A DNA stretch of 64,000 nt, taken from positions 1 through 64,000 of the forward strand of contig DIFA01000019.1 of NCBI GenBank assembly GCA_002418895.1, given 5' to 3'. The notes below the pieces were generated by a model. The model did no database searches and was not told the origin of the DNA. It saw only the letters and a program-made list of their open reading frames with translations. Position 1 is the first letter of the stretch; each line of letters begins with the position of its first letter. The stretch comes from Dehalococcoidia bacterium UBA5760. GTDB taxonomy: Bacteria > Chloroflexota > Dehalococcoidia > Dehalococcoidales > UBA5760. Below, in pieces: positions 8,576-17,331 of the stretch. The position numbers and the translations under genes are program-made.

Positions 8576-9112
8576 TTATTCCTCCTTTTCTTCTCCACCG
8601 CCCACAACTACTTTGGATGGGCGAATGAGTCTACCGTTTAGCTTGTAGCCTTTTTCTATCTCTTCAACCACTATTCCCTCCTTCCCTTTACCCTGCATTA
8701 CTGCTTCGTGAAGGTTGGGGTCGAATAACTCGCCGAGCGCATTGATCTGGCAAAGCCCCTGTGCTTTTAGATTTGATTGGAGTTTACGTTCGATCAGCAT
8801 AATGCCATCTACCCAGCTATGTTTTAACAGATCATCGGGGATAGAGGCAATAGCACGCTCAAAATCGTCCAGAATAGGCAAGAGACCGAGTATAATAGCA
8901 GTATTACCAAATCTACCAATCTCCTCCTTTTCCTGCTCAACACGACGTTTATAGTTAGTCAGATCTGCCTGAGCCCTCTGCCAGCCAGCCAGATTAGCTG
9001 CCGATTTATCTCTTTCTTCAGTCAGGGCCTGCTTTAATGACTCTATATCCTCTACTTCAGCAAACTCCGTTGTCATTTCACTGTTCAGGTCTGCTGACTC
9101 TTGCTGATCCAT
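8576..9112 (-). CDS. grpE: Nucleotide exchange factor GrpE
   Basis: GrpE releases ADP from DnaK. The 178-residue protein has a charged N-terminal helix likely to form a coiled coil (about 20-70), followed by the compact domain with [11 protein letters not shown] and the C-terminal [16 protein letters not shown] signature. I chose ATG 9112 because the GAGAGG ribosome site lies 9 bases upstream; a TTG two codons earlier is too close to it. It lies between hrcA and dnaK in the same operon. Confidence 0.96.
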   Translation of the reverse strand: MDQQESADLNSEMTTEFAEVEDIESLKQALTEERDKSAANLAGWQRAQADLTNYKRRVEQEKEEIGRFGNTAIILGLLPILDDFERAIASIPDDLLKHSWVDGIMLIERKLQSNLKAQGLCQINALGELFDPNLHEAVMQGKGKEGIVVEEIEKGYKLNGRLIRPSKVVVGGGEEKEE

Positions 9113-9129
9113 TATCAATTACCTCTCTG

Positions 9130-10170
9130 TCAATTATCATCGGAGTGGAAGTACTCCTCTCCGTATAACTCGTTGGCCAGGCTACTCAATACCGAAGAAA
9201 GATAGCTTATGGTAGAAATAGCACGGGCGTATGGCATTCGGGTGGGCCCGATAATACCGATAGCACCCGTCGCTTCATTTGGTAAACCATACCGGCTGAT
9301 TACTATACTGTAGTCCTGAATCTCAGCCGCCTTATTTTCCCTGCCGATAATTACCCGTATTCCCTGGTTAGCCAATCCCTCCGGGATAATACTTTTGAGG
9401 ATGCTTCTCTGGTCAATGAGTTCCATCAAGGACCGCAGCCGCTGGCTGTCGGCGAATTCCGGCTGGTTGATCATCAGATGCAGGCCGTCAAGGTATGGCT
9501 CTTCATAGTCTTGCTGGCACTCAGTTTGCATGATCTTCACCAGGCAACTGGTCAGTTGCTTTTCAACAGGGGAAAGCTCTATCTCTTTAGCCTGAATCTG
9601 TGCGCAGGTCAGGCCAGAATACTCCGTATTCATTTTCCTGGCAATAGCACTAAGCTCGGACTGAGACATAGCCTGATCGAAGGTTACCAGCTGTTGCTTT
9701 ATTTTAGCGCCGCGCAAGACCAGGACGACTAGTGCCAGCAACTCATGGAGAGCAACTATCTCCAGATACTGGAATCGGCAGTTCACCGGTCTGGGTCGTG
9801 TGACAATAGCCATATTCTGCACCAGTTGAGCGATAAGTTTAGCAGTTAGCTTCAACCACTCCTCCAGTTCCCCTTCCACCTGGTGAAAGAGATGACTTAT
9901 CATTCGCTGCTCGGTTAAAGGAAGCTCAATCTCACCCAGTGATTCTACATAGTAGCGGTAGCCCTTATCGGAAGGAATGCTTCCTGCAGAATGGTGTTGA
10001 CGCTTGATGTAGCCTTCCTGCTCCAGATTTGCCATTTCATTACGAATGGTAGCCGGACTCACCCTCAACTCGTGATCACTGACAATACTTTGTGAAGCCA
10101 CCGGTATTGCCCTCATAATATATTGACCTACTATAGACTTGAGAATCGTCTCTGTTCTTATTGATAACAT
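9130..10170 (-). CDS. hrcA: Heat-inducible repressor HrcA
   Basis: HrcA binds the CIRCE operator and represses class I heat-shock genes. The 346-residue protein has the N-terminal winged helix (SPATIRNEMANLEQEGYI and SIPSDKGYRYYV at about 37-82) and the GAF-like C-terminal region ending in IGIIGPTRMPYARAISTI. It is first in the operon and has a CIRCE site 20 bases upstream of its ATG, so it is expected to repress itself together with grpE, dnaK and dnaJ. Confidence 0.97.
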   Translation of the reverse strand: MLSIRTETILKSIVGQYIMRAIPVASQSIVSDHELRVSPATIRNEMANLEQEGYIKRQHHSAGSIPSDKGYRYYVESLGEIELPLTEQRMISHLFHQVEGELEEWLKLTAKLIAQLVQNMAIVTRPRPVNCRFQYLEIVALHELLALVVLVLRGAKIKQQLVTFDQAMSQSELSAIARKMNTEYSGLTCAQIQAKEIELSPVEKQLTSCLVKIMQTECQQDYEEPYLDGLHLMINQPEFADSQRLRSLMELIDQRSILKSIIPEGLANQGIRVIIGRENKAAEIQDYSIVISRYGLPNEATGAIGIIGPTRMPYARAISTISYLSSVLSSLANELYGEEYFHSDDN

Positions 10171-10189
10171 TGGTATTCTTCCACTTCGA

Positions 10190-10216
10190 TTAGCAGTCTA
10201 GACTCGAGATTGCTAA
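10190..10216. promoter_or_regulatory. CIRCE operator (HrcA binding site)
   Basis: TTAGCAGTC-N9-GATTGCTAA matches the CIRCE consensus TTAGCACTC-N9-GAGTGCTAA with one change in each arm and the exact 9-base spacer. It lies immediately downstream of the -10 box of the hrcA promoter. Confidence 0.92.
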
Positions 10217-10225
10217 TTACTGCTA

Positions 10226-10255
10226 AATTTACCATTTTCAGCACTTCTTTGTCAA
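10226..10255 (-). promoter_or_regulatory. Promoter of the hrcA-grpE-dnaK-dnaJ operon
   Basis: On the minus strand TTGACA (10255-10250) is followed after 18 bases by TAAATT (10231-10226). The start point would fall at or just before the CIRCE site, the usual arrangement for HrcA repression. Confidence 0.65.
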
Positions 10256-10329
10256 GGGAAAATCGTAGCAAAATGCAGGTTAGCCGTTTCATTAAATGCC
10301 GGAATAATGCCCCTGCTTATAGTGCATAG

Positions 10330-10359
10330 TTGACAGGCAATGAGCAAGATAAGTATAAT
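10330..10359 (+). promoter_or_regulatory. Consensus promoter of rpmH
   Basis: Perfect TTGACA (10330-10335) and perfect TATAAT (10354-10359) are separated by 18 bases. rpmH starts 27 bases after the -10 box. It is the best sigma-70 match in the window. Confidence 0.85.
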
Positions 10360-10385
10360 TACTTCAACTTACTGTAGGAGTCGAA

Positions 10386-10526
10386 GTGCCAAAAAGGACT
10401 TATCAGCCAAAGAAAATCCCGAGGAAGCGTGAGCATGGTTTTCTGGCGAGAATGAGCACGCGGGGGGGGCGAGCTGTTTTAAAAGCAAGGCGCCTTAAGG
10501 GTCGTAAGAGATTGACTGTAGTATGA
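10386..10526 (+). CDS. rpmH: 50S ribosomal protein L34
   Basis: This 46-residue, very basic protein ([20 protein letters not shown] at its start) matches L34, a small protein of the large ribosomal subunit. The family core [20 protein letters not shown] is clear and the ending GRKRLTVV fits. It starts with GTG at 10386, preceded by GGAG. A near-perfect promoter lies just upstream, as expected for a ribosomal protein. rnpA follows, the usual order; dnaA, the common neighbour on the other side, is absent and hrcA lies there instead. Confidence 0.95.
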   Translation: MPKRTYQPKKIPRKREHGFLARMSTRGGRAVLKARRLKGRKRLTVV

Positions 10527-10754
10527 TACTACATGTATTACTTCTCAAGATGCCTTTAGTTCCTCTTCTTGTAACACATCCTCATTATTGCTCTTAACTT
10601 AAAAAATATTGCCTTTGGGGTAATAGCGCTATCCGGGAAACCTGAGCTTGCCATAACTTCCCTAAAAGCGCAGATAAGGAATGGTTTTTAGAGGACAGGG
10701 GTTCGGCATTATCTTGTGAATAGCCTCTTTCCTGGCAAATTGAGGAGCGGGGAT

Positions 10755-11147
10755 ATGAGGGGTGAAGGATGGCTTAGAAAGTCAGCACAGTTTGCTGAGG
10801 TTTACGGAGAGGGGAGGTCGTGGGCGAACAAGCTATTGGTGCTAAAGGTTATACCTAACGGACTTACTTTATCACGTTATGGCTTTTCGATCAGTCGAAG
10901 GGTAGGTAAAGCAGTCACCAGAAACCGGGTAAAACGCCTGCTACGTGAAATATCACGCGCAGAGTCAATTGAAACAGGGTGGGATGTTGTTATCATCGTT
11001 CGGTCAGCAAATGTCACCATCGATTATAATAGTCTCAGCAAAGCAACAAGAGGTTTATTATTGAGAGCCGGTCTACTGAGGACGGCTAAAGAGAAAATTA
11101 CGTCAACAAGATATGTTGCCGGGGATGAAGATAAAGAAGCAGGCTAG
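10755..11147 (+). CDS. rnpA: Ribonuclease P protein component
   Basis: RnpA is the protein cofactor of RNase P, which trims the 5' ends of tRNA precursors. The protein from ATG 10755 is 130 residues and basic, with GWLRKSAQFAEVY at the start, YGFSISRRVGKAVTRNRVKR (41-60) and the RNR box at 56-65. I chose this ATG because GAGGAG lies 8 bases upstream and the family N-terminus begins here; a GTG at 10716 would add 13 residues. About 230 bases separate it from rpmH, with no feature I recognise. Confidence 0.93.
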   Translation: MRGEGWLRKSAQFAEVYGEGRSWANKLLVLKVIPNGLTLSRYGFSISRRVGKAVTRNRVKRLLREISRAESIETGWDVVIIVRSANVTIDYNSLSKATRGLLLRAGLLRTAKEKITSTRYVAGDEDKEAG

Positions 11148-11174
11148 TACTTAGCCACCCTGATCTAGAGGAGC

Positions 11175-11390
11175 ATGAAGAAGTTAGCTTTAGCATTGAT
11201 CAGATTTTACCAGGAATACATCTCGCCGGCCCGGGCACCATCCTGCCGCTATTACCCGACCTGCTCTCAATATACTTACGAAGCTATTGAGAGGTTCGGG
11301 GTTTTCAAGGGAATCTGGCTGGGAGCAAAGAGAATAGCCCGATGTCATCCTCTATACCCGGGTGGTTATGATCCGGTGCCCAATAAATGA
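11175..11390 (+). CDS. yidD: Membrane protein insertion efficiency factor YidD
   Basis: YidD is a small amphipathic protein that helps YidC insert inner-membrane proteins. The 71-residue protein has the family pattern: [20 protein letters not shown], then CSQYTYEAI and a C-terminal [14 protein letters not shown]. The three conserved cysteines are present. It lies between rnpA and the lipoprotein/yidC genes, its standard place, behind a GAGGAG site. Confidence 0.95.
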   Translation: MKKLALALIRFYQEYISPARAPSCRYYPTCSQYTYEAIERFGVFKGIWLGAKRIARCHPLYPGGYDPVPNK

Positions 11391-11416
11391 TATTGTCGTG
11401 GGGTGTGAGTAGATAA

Positions 11417-12544
11417 GTGCGGATTAAAGATAAGGTACTACCGGGCAAGCTATTACTCCTGTTCGCAGTGATACTGGTTCTCGGTGGCTTACTACTTTCC
11501 GGCTGCACTGTAAAGTCAAAGCCGATAGGCTGGTCAGGGGTGACAGTAACAAATGACGCTCTTTTTGTCGCTTCTCTCGAAGGAGAACTGGTCGGCCTGA
11601 ATAAATCGGACGGTAACCGCTTATGGCCAGATTGCTCTCTGGAGACATCGAAAGGGACAACGGCTTTCTACGGTATCCCGGCAGCGGAAGGGGATCTGGT
11701 CTATATCGGCGGCTATGATGGCAGAGTATACACTGTCAGTTCTACCACGGGATATCGGGGGTGGGTATATCCTCCTGATGGGAATCTTGAGCCTATAATC
11801 GGCGGCCTGCTTTTATCCGGGGAGAAGGTCTATTTTGGCTGTAATGACGGTAAGGTCTATGCCATCAATACAGCTGAACTCCGTAAGGAGTGGGAATTCT
11901 CGACCGGAGATAAGATCTGGTCAATTCCGGTGATCAGCGGGGAGACAATATACATCAGCTCTTTTGACAAAAAGGTCTACGCTCTGAATGCTGCCGACGG
12001 CACTGAAAAGTGGCACTTTGAAGCTGATGGTGCCATTGCCTCGACACCCCTTGTCTATAACAATACGGTATATTTCGGCTCCTTTGACAGGCATGTTTAT
12101 GCCGTTGATGCTGCTGACGGCAGTCTGAGATGGCGTTCTGAGATTGAAGCTGGCAAATGGTTCTGGGCACAACCGGCGGCCAGTGATAATATCATCTATG
12201 CACCAAATCTTGACGGTAAGGTCTATGTACTGAATGCCGAAAACGGCTACGAATTAGCTGCCCCCATCGAGCTGAACAGCCCGATAACCTCATCGCCGGT
12301 AGTGGTTGGCGATAAGGTTGTTATTGCTTCTCAGGAGGGCAGGGTGTTTTCCCTGGATACCGGCAGCAATCGGGTCAACACCCCAATATTTAAGGTAAAG
12401 AACGACGATGAAGGGATATTCGCTCCCCTGGTTGCCAGTGAGGGAGTCATCTATATTCATGCTCAGACCTCGAAGAACGATACCCTTTACGCGGTTGATG
12501 TCGAGACGGGGAGAGAGATATGGGTACCCGTCTCTCTAAGTTAG
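11417..12544 (+). CDS. PQQ-type beta-propeller lipoprotein
   Basis: The 375-residue protein has a lipoprotein signal: basic start, hydrophobic stretch, and LLLSGC with the lipidated Cys at 30. The rest is a series of about seven PQQ-type repeats of the form VYALNAADGTEKWHF, VYFGSFDRHVYAVDAADGSL, VYVLNAENG, which fold as a beta-propeller. The repeats resemble BamB and quinoprotein propellers but no quinone ligand set can be identified, so enzyme activity is not implied. Its place directly before yidC suggests a role in membrane-protein assembly or quality control outside the membrane, which is an inference. The start is GTG. Confidence 0.85.
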   Translation: MRIKDKVLPGKLLLLFAVILVLGGLLLSGCTVKSKPIGWSGVTVTNDALFVASLEGELVGLNKSDGNRLWPDCSLETSKGTTAFYGIPAAEGDLVYIGGYDGRVYTVSSTTGYRGWVYPPDGNLEPIIGGLLLSGEKVYFGCNDGKVYAINTAELRKEWEFSTGDKIWSIPVISGETIYISSFDKKVYALNAADGTEKWHFEADGAIASTPLVYNNTVYFGSFDRHVYAVDAADGSLRWRSEIEAGKWFWAQPAASDNIIYAPNLDGKVYVLNAENGYELAAPIELNSPITSSPVVVGDKVVIASQEGRVFSLDTGSNRVNTPIFKVKNDDEGIFAPLVASEGVIYIHAQTSKNDTLYAVDVETGREIWVPVSLS

Positions 12545-12566
12545 GTAAGTGAGGTAGCTTTAGTTA

Positions 12567-13535
12567 ATGGAATGGTGGTATGCAGGTCCAGTAGCATTGA
12601 TGCTAAACTCGCTGGTCGCGTTGTCCAGCTACCTGTTCGGCAGCCTGGGACTGACTATCATTATTTTGACCATTATTATTCGCTTCGCTATGTATCCCCT
12701 TACCGTAAAGCAACTTCGTTCTACTAAGGCGATGCAGGATCTTCAGCCTAAGATCGCCGAGCTGCAGAAAAAATATGCCAGGGATAAGCAGCGGTTAGCT
12801 GAAGAACAGATGAAGCTATATCGGGAGTCGGGTATAAGCCCGGCTGGTTGCGGGATACCCATGCTAATCCAGATGCCTATCTGGATAGCCCTCTACCAGT
12901 CGATTATCCGGCTTTTAGCCGTAACTCCCGAGGACCTACTGACCCTATCCAAATCCCTTTGGTCATGGCCAGTAGTCTATACGATGGTCCCTTTAGACAA
13001 CAGCTTTCTCTGGTTCAGCTTGCAAAATCCCGACACACCTCTGGCCGTTCTGGTTGGCGTTACCATGTGGCTCCAACAGAAGATGGTAACGCCTGACACC
13101 ACCGACCCACAGCAACGCTCGCAGAGTCAGTTGATGCTGTGGATGATGCCACTTATGTTTGGTTTTCTGGCAATGAGCTTCCCCAGCGGTCTGGCTCTCT
13201 ACTGGGTGGCATCTAATGTCATTACAATCATAATGCAATACTTTATTACCGGCGGATGGGGAGGTCTGTCCCGCTCTAAAGACGGTAAGACAACGATCAA
13301 AACCAGTGTCGGTAAGGGTGGCGGTGATCTTAAGAAACGTATCGCCCAGGCGGAGCAGTCAGCCAGTATTACGGCTATGGAGGCTGATATTGTGATACCA
13401 GCCAGCACTCCTGAAGAGAAAACGGGTGACGAGTCATCTCCGGATAAACTCCGTGGCATAAGCTACCCGGGAGGCGCGAAAACGATCAGGCATCAGTCGA
13501 AACGAAGCAAAGGCCATCGTTCTAGGGGGAGGTAA
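12567..13535 (+). CDS. yidC: Membrane protein insertase YidC (Oxa1 family)
   Basis: YidC inserts proteins into the cytoplasmic membrane, alone or with Sec. The 322-residue protein is the short form without the large periplasmic domain of Gram-negative YidC. It has a first membrane helix (about 20-42) with the conserved groove arginine at R39 in IIIRFAMYPLT, the cytoplasmic coiled hairpin LQPKIAELQKKYARDKQRL (about 60-78), then four more membrane segments and a basic tail (HQSKRSKGHRSRGR). It follows the propeller lipoprotein by 22 bases and is followed by jag. Confidence 0.95.
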   Translation: MEWWYAGPVALMLNSLVALSSYLFGSLGLTIIILTIIIRFAMYPLTVKQLRSTKAMQDLQPKIAELQKKYARDKQRLAEEQMKLYRESGISPAGCGIPMLIQMPIWIALYQSIIRLLAVTPEDLLTLSKSLWSWPVVYTMVPLDNSFLWFSLQNPDTPLAVLVGVTMWLQQKMVTPDTTDPQQRSQSQLMLWMMPLMFGFLAMSFPSGLALYWVASNVITIIMQYFITGGWGGLSRSKDGKTTIKTSVGKGGGDLKKRIAQAEQSASITAMEADIVIPASTPEEKTGDESSPDKLRGISYPGGAKTIRHQSKRSKGHRSRGR

Positions 13536-13585
13536 AACGGGGTTAGTGTGCAGGGAAAGCAAACTAGATTAGGGAGGAGTCATCA

Positions 13586-14080
13586 GTGCCTATCAGCGAA
13601 GAGGAGACCAATATTACTGAAGTAGCCAGAAGTGTCCTGGAAGCATTGATAGAAAAGATTGGCTTGGATGCTTCAGTGGTACTGCAGTCTAACGAAGATG
13701 TTGGCGAAGAAGATTCCCCCGCTCCGGTTGTCTTTGATATTGAGGGCGATGACCTGGGGATTTTGATCGGGCGGCGTGGACAGACCCTGGCCTGCCTGCA
13801 ATTTATCCTCAGGCTTATCGTAGGCCATCAAACGAAAACCTGGCTGCCCATCGTTATTGACGTCGAGGGTTACAAGCAAGGCCGCTTTGAAAAGTTGCAG
13901 GCTTTAGCATGTCGTTTGGCCCAACAGGTCAAGGACAGGAGAAAGCCATTTACCCTGGAGCCGATGCCGGCATATGAGCGACGTGTTATCCATCTGGCCC
14001 TGGCTGACCACCCTGATGTTACCACTGAAAGCATCGGCCTGGGTGAGGCTCGTAAGGTAGTTATTCGCCCGAAGCAATAA
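13586..14080 (+). CDS. jag: RNA-binding protein Jag/KhpB (KH and R3H domains)
   Basis: This 164-residue protein has a KH domain with the GxxG loop IGRRGQTL (61-68) and an R3H domain with ERRVIH (131-136; Arg132 and His136) and TTESIGLGEARKVVIRP. KhpB/Jag proteins bind RNA and influence cell division and membrane assembly in Gram-positive bacteria. The classical N-terminal Jag domain is missing; only about 45 residues precede the KH fold. It starts with GTG behind AGGGAGGAG, and its position after yidC is the standard one. Confidence 0.93.
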   Translation: MPISEEETNITEVARSVLEALIEKIGLDASVVLQSNEDVGEEDSPAPVVFDIEGDDLGILIGRRGQTLACLQFILRLIVGHQTKTWLPIVIDVEGYKQGRFEKLQALACRLAQQVKDRRKPFTLEPMPAYERRVIHLALADHPDVTTESIGLGEARKVVIRPKQ

Positions 14081-14155
14081 AAGTTCTTCCGGTATTATAC
14101 TGTTAGTGTGGTAGTTATCCGGTCGGACAGGTCAGTAGTTACCGCATCGTCTCAG

Positions 14156-14180
14156 TTCCGTCCGGGAGGACGGGATTTTT
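14156..14180 (+). terminator. Intrinsic terminator or attenuator between jag and ileS
   Basis: An 8-bp stem TTCCGTCC / GGACGGGA with a GGGA loop is followed by TTTTT. It ends the rpmH-jag operon or controls ileS, whose ATG lies 35 bases on. An upstream CGGAC (14124-14128) could pair with GTCCG in the stem and disrupt it. Confidence 0.7.
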
Positions 14181-14214
14181 ATATCGAACACTATTTTGCT
14201 AGAAAGGTCTGTTT

Positions 14215-17200
14215 ATGTTCCGCGCCGTAGCCAGCCGGGTTTCTTTCCCGGAGATGGAGCAGTCTATATTAACCTGGTGGCAACAAAACCGCATCTTTGA
14301 GCGAAGCGTTGATAACCGGAAAGGGGGACGTCGCTTCGTCTTCTATGAAGGCCCGCCCACCGCCAACGGCAGCCCCGGTATACACCACGTGCTGGCCCGT
14401 GTTTTTAAGGACATTATCCCACGCTACAAGACAATGAAAGGCTATTATGCCCCCCGTATCGCCGGGTGGGATACCCACGGGCTGCCGGTAGAGCTGGAAG
14501 TGGAAAGGAAGCTGAGTTTCTCCAACAAAGCCCAGATTGAGGAATACGGCATCGACCGTTTTAATTCCCTCTGCCGTAAGAGTGTTCTGGGATACCTCAA
14601 GGAATGGAACACGATGACCGAGCGTATCGGTTTTTGGGTTGATCTAGAGCACCCCTATATCACCATGGACAATAACTATATTGAGACTGTCTGGTGGGCG
14701 ATCAAGCAGATGTGGGATAAGGGACTGGTATATCAGGGCCATCGGGTTACCCCGCACTGCCCCCGCTGCGGTACGTCCTTAAGCTCTCACGAGGTTGCCC
14801 AGGGCTATCAGGATGATACTGAGGACCCGTCGGTTTACATAAAGTTTGCAATTGCAAAGTCGCTATATAAAAAGCCGGGATTCCTCGAGCAACTGCGCGA
14901 TGGTTATGGCAACAGGACAGCAGATTTTGCCAGGTGGCTTATTGAGCTGGTGGGAAGCAAACCAGTTTACTTGCTAGCCTGGACAACCACACCGTGGACA
15001 CTACCGGGCAATACGGCTCTGGCAGTGTCCGCCGATGCTGAATATTCCATTGTAGAACTTGATAATGAATACCTTATTCTATCTTCTGCCCGGATGGGGC
15101 AGGCCGGATTAGATAATATGTCTGCTATTGCCAAGGTGAAGGGTATCGATTTGGTCGATTTGAGGTATGAGCCTCTATTTAACCCGAATGATTATGGAAT
15201 AACTGTCCAGACAATGACACTACTGAATAAGAAAGGAAGGCCTTCGGCAGACATTATATGGAAGCAAGGGGGATATCTAAAATACCCGGTGATTACTACC
15301 GGGTTCGTTACCATGGAAGACGGTACCGGCGTCGTTCACATTGCTCCCGCGTACGGTGAGGCCGACTACCAGGCAGGGCTGGATAATGTTCTTGATTTCG
15401 TCCACCCGGTTAACCTGGAGGGTAAGATTACCGGTAGTTACCCATTCTCAGGCAGATTTGTCAAGGAGGCTGATCCTCTCATTCTAGATGATCTCAAGGC
15501 AAGGGGACTGTTATTCCGTAGCGAGACAATTCACCATACATACCCCTTCTGCTGGCGTTGTGAAGCACCTTTGCTCTATTATGCCAAGCAGACCTGGTAT
15601 ATCCGGACCACTGCGGTAAAAGAGGAGCTTATTAACGGAAACCAAGAGATAAACTGGTACCCCGAGCATATCAAGTACGGTCGTTTCGGTGACTGGCTGA
15701 AGAACAACATCGACTGGGCTTTCTCCCGTGAGCGCTACTGGGGTACGCCGCTGCCGGTGTGGCGATGCCAATCCTGCGGCAACTTCGAGTGTATCGGTGG
15801 CATCAACGAGTTGAAGAATAAACCCGGTGCAAACGGATTTAAGGAACCCCTAGACATGCACCGTCCCTTTGTTGATGAAATAACATTCCGCTGCTGCCAG
15901 TGTGGAGCACAGATGAAGCGGGAACCCGAAGTAATTGATTGCTGGTTTGATTCCGGCGCAATGCCTATTGCTCAATGGCACTACCCGTTTGAAAACGGAA
16001 GTCTCATAAAGGACGGCCGCTTCCCGGCCGATTACATCTGTGAAGCAGTCGATCAGACACGGGGCTGGTTTTACAGCCTGCATGCTATCTCTACACTATT
16101 GTTTGATCAGCCCGGTTTCAGGAATGTCATCTGTCTGGGACATATCCTGGACGATAAGGGTGAAAAGATGAGTAAGGCGAAAGGAAATGTGGTCGCACCG
16201 ATGGCGATGATAGATAGACATGGTGCCGATGCGCTACGCTGGTACTGCCTTACTGCTTCACCACCGGGCAACGTGCGCCGCTTCTCAGAAAAGCTGGTCT
16301 CCGAGATAAGCCGCCGCTTCCTGCTCACACTGTGGAATGTCTATTCTTTCTTTGTAACCTATGCCAATATCGACCATTTCACTCCCGGAACGGGAGGAAT
16401 GTCGGAACCATCGGGAATCGATAAGTGGGTTATCTCCGAGCTTAATCAACTAATCATTGATGTTGATCAGGCACTGGAAGCTTACAATCCTACCGAGGCA
16501 GGTCGTAAGATAGAAGACTTTGTGGACGTTCTCTCTAACTGGTATGTACGCCGCAGCCGCCGGCGGTTCTGGAAGAGTGAGGATGATGCCGATAAGCTCG
16601 CGGCATACCAGACCCTTTATCAGTGTTTGGCTACACTCTCCAAGCTGCTGGCCCCGTTTACACCCTTCCTGGCCGAGGAACTGTACCGGAACCTGGTCGG
16701 CACGGTATTTCCCCAGGCTCCCCTAAGCGTCCATCTGGCCGACTTTCCTTTGTCTGATGTGACCTTGATCGATAACCAGTTGTCTAGCGATACCCGCCTG
16801 GCGATGAAGATATCAAGCCTGGGGCGGGCAGCCCGCAGCAAAGCGGGTATAAAGGTCCGCCAGCCACTGGCAATCAATTACGTTGGTTTGGTTTCAACAT
16901 CAGAGCATCAGGCACTGGAGAGAGTTAAGCCCGAGGTAATGGAAGAGCTTAACATAAAAGAACTCCAGGTTATTGATAATATGACCGCTCTGGAAGAAAA
17001 AGGCTACGTTATCAGTGCGGAGGGTGACTATTCGATTGCTGTCCCCACTGAAATTTCAGCGGAACTTCTTGCCGAGGGGATGGCACGTGAGATAATACAC
17101 CGACTACAGACGATGCGCCGCTCCGCCGGATTCGATATTACCGACCATATTACAACCTATTATCAGGGTGGGGTTTATGTACGGCAGGTAATGAGTGACT

Positions 17201-17331
17201 TTGCCGGCTACATCAAGCAGGAAACACTATCTCAAGAGCTCATCGAAAGCGCCCCCCCGGGAGACGCCTTTACAGACAGCTACAGACTGGGGGGACACGA
17301 TATGGTACTGGGAGTGAGCCGGCTGGACTAG
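14215..17331 (+). CDS. ileS: Isoleucyl-tRNA synthetase, type 2 (eukaryote-like)
   Basis: IleRS charges tRNA-Ile. The 1038-residue protein belongs to the longer, eukaryote-like IleRS2 class, judged from the opening PPTANGSPGIHHVLARVFKD (47-66) and AGWDTHGLPVELEVE (83-97). The HIGH signature reads GIHH at 55-58. KMSK is intact at 651-654. The editing domain carries LLAWTTTPWTLPGNTALAV. Several Cys pairs (CPRCG, CWRC, CQSCG, CCQCG) are likely zinc sites. The type 2 class is associated with natural mupirocin resistance. The stop overlaps the stop of the convergent protease gene by 4 bases (CTAG, read both ways). Confidence 0.96.
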   Translation: MFRAVASRVSFPEMEQSILTWWQQNRIFERSVDNRKGGRRFVFYEGPPTANGSPGIHHVLARVFKDIIPRYKTMKGYYAPRIAGWDTHGLPVELEVERKLSFSNKAQIEEYGIDRFNSLCRKSVLGYLKEWNTMTERIGFWVDLEHPYITMDNNYIETVWWAIKQMWDKGLVYQGHRVTPHCPRCGTSLSSHEVAQGYQDDTEDPSVYIKFAIAKSLYKKPGFLEQLRDGYGNRTADFARWLIELVGSKPVYLLAWTTTPWTLPGNTALAVSADAEYSIVELDNEYLILSSARMGQAGLDNMSAIAKVKGIDLVDLRYEPLFNPNDYGITVQTMTLLNKKGRPSADIIWKQGGYLKYPVITTGFVTMEDGTGVVHIAPAYGEADYQAGLDNVLDFVHPVNLEGKITGSYPFSGRFVKEADPLILDDLKARGLLFRSETIHHTYPFCWRCEAPLLYYAKQTWYIRTTAVKEELINGNQEINWYPEHIKYGRFGDWLKNNIDWAFSRERYWGTPLPVWRCQSCGNFECIGGINELKNKPGANGFKEPLDMHRPFVDEITFRCCQCGAQMKREPEVIDCWFDSGAMPIAQWHYPFENGSLIKDGRFPADYICEAVDQTRGWFYSLHAISTLLFDQPGFRNVICLGHILDDKGEKMSKAKGNVVAPMAMIDRHGADALRWYCLTASPPGNVRRFSEKLVSEISRRFLLTLWNVYSFFVTYANIDHFTPGTGGMSEPSGIDKWVISELNQLIIDVDQALEAYNPTEAGRKIEDFVDVLSNWYVRRSRRRFWKSEDDADKLAAYQTLYQCLATLSKLLAPFTPFLAEELYRNLVGTVFPQAPLSVHLADFPLSDVTLIDNQLSSDTRLAMKISSLGRAARSKAGIKVRQPLAINYVGLVSTSEHQALERVKPEVMEELNIKELQVIDNMTALEEKGYVISAEGDYSIAVPTEISAELLAEGMAREIIHRLQTMRRSAGFDITDHITTYYQGGVYVRQVMSDFAGYIKQETLSQELIESAPPGDAFTDSYRLGGHDMVLGVSRLD

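Noticed and set aside
14081..14214. A T-box riboswitch before ileS
   Set aside because: GTTACCGCATCG resembles the end of a T-box core, but the essential TGGN tRNA-pairing bases are not in place and there is no room for stem I.
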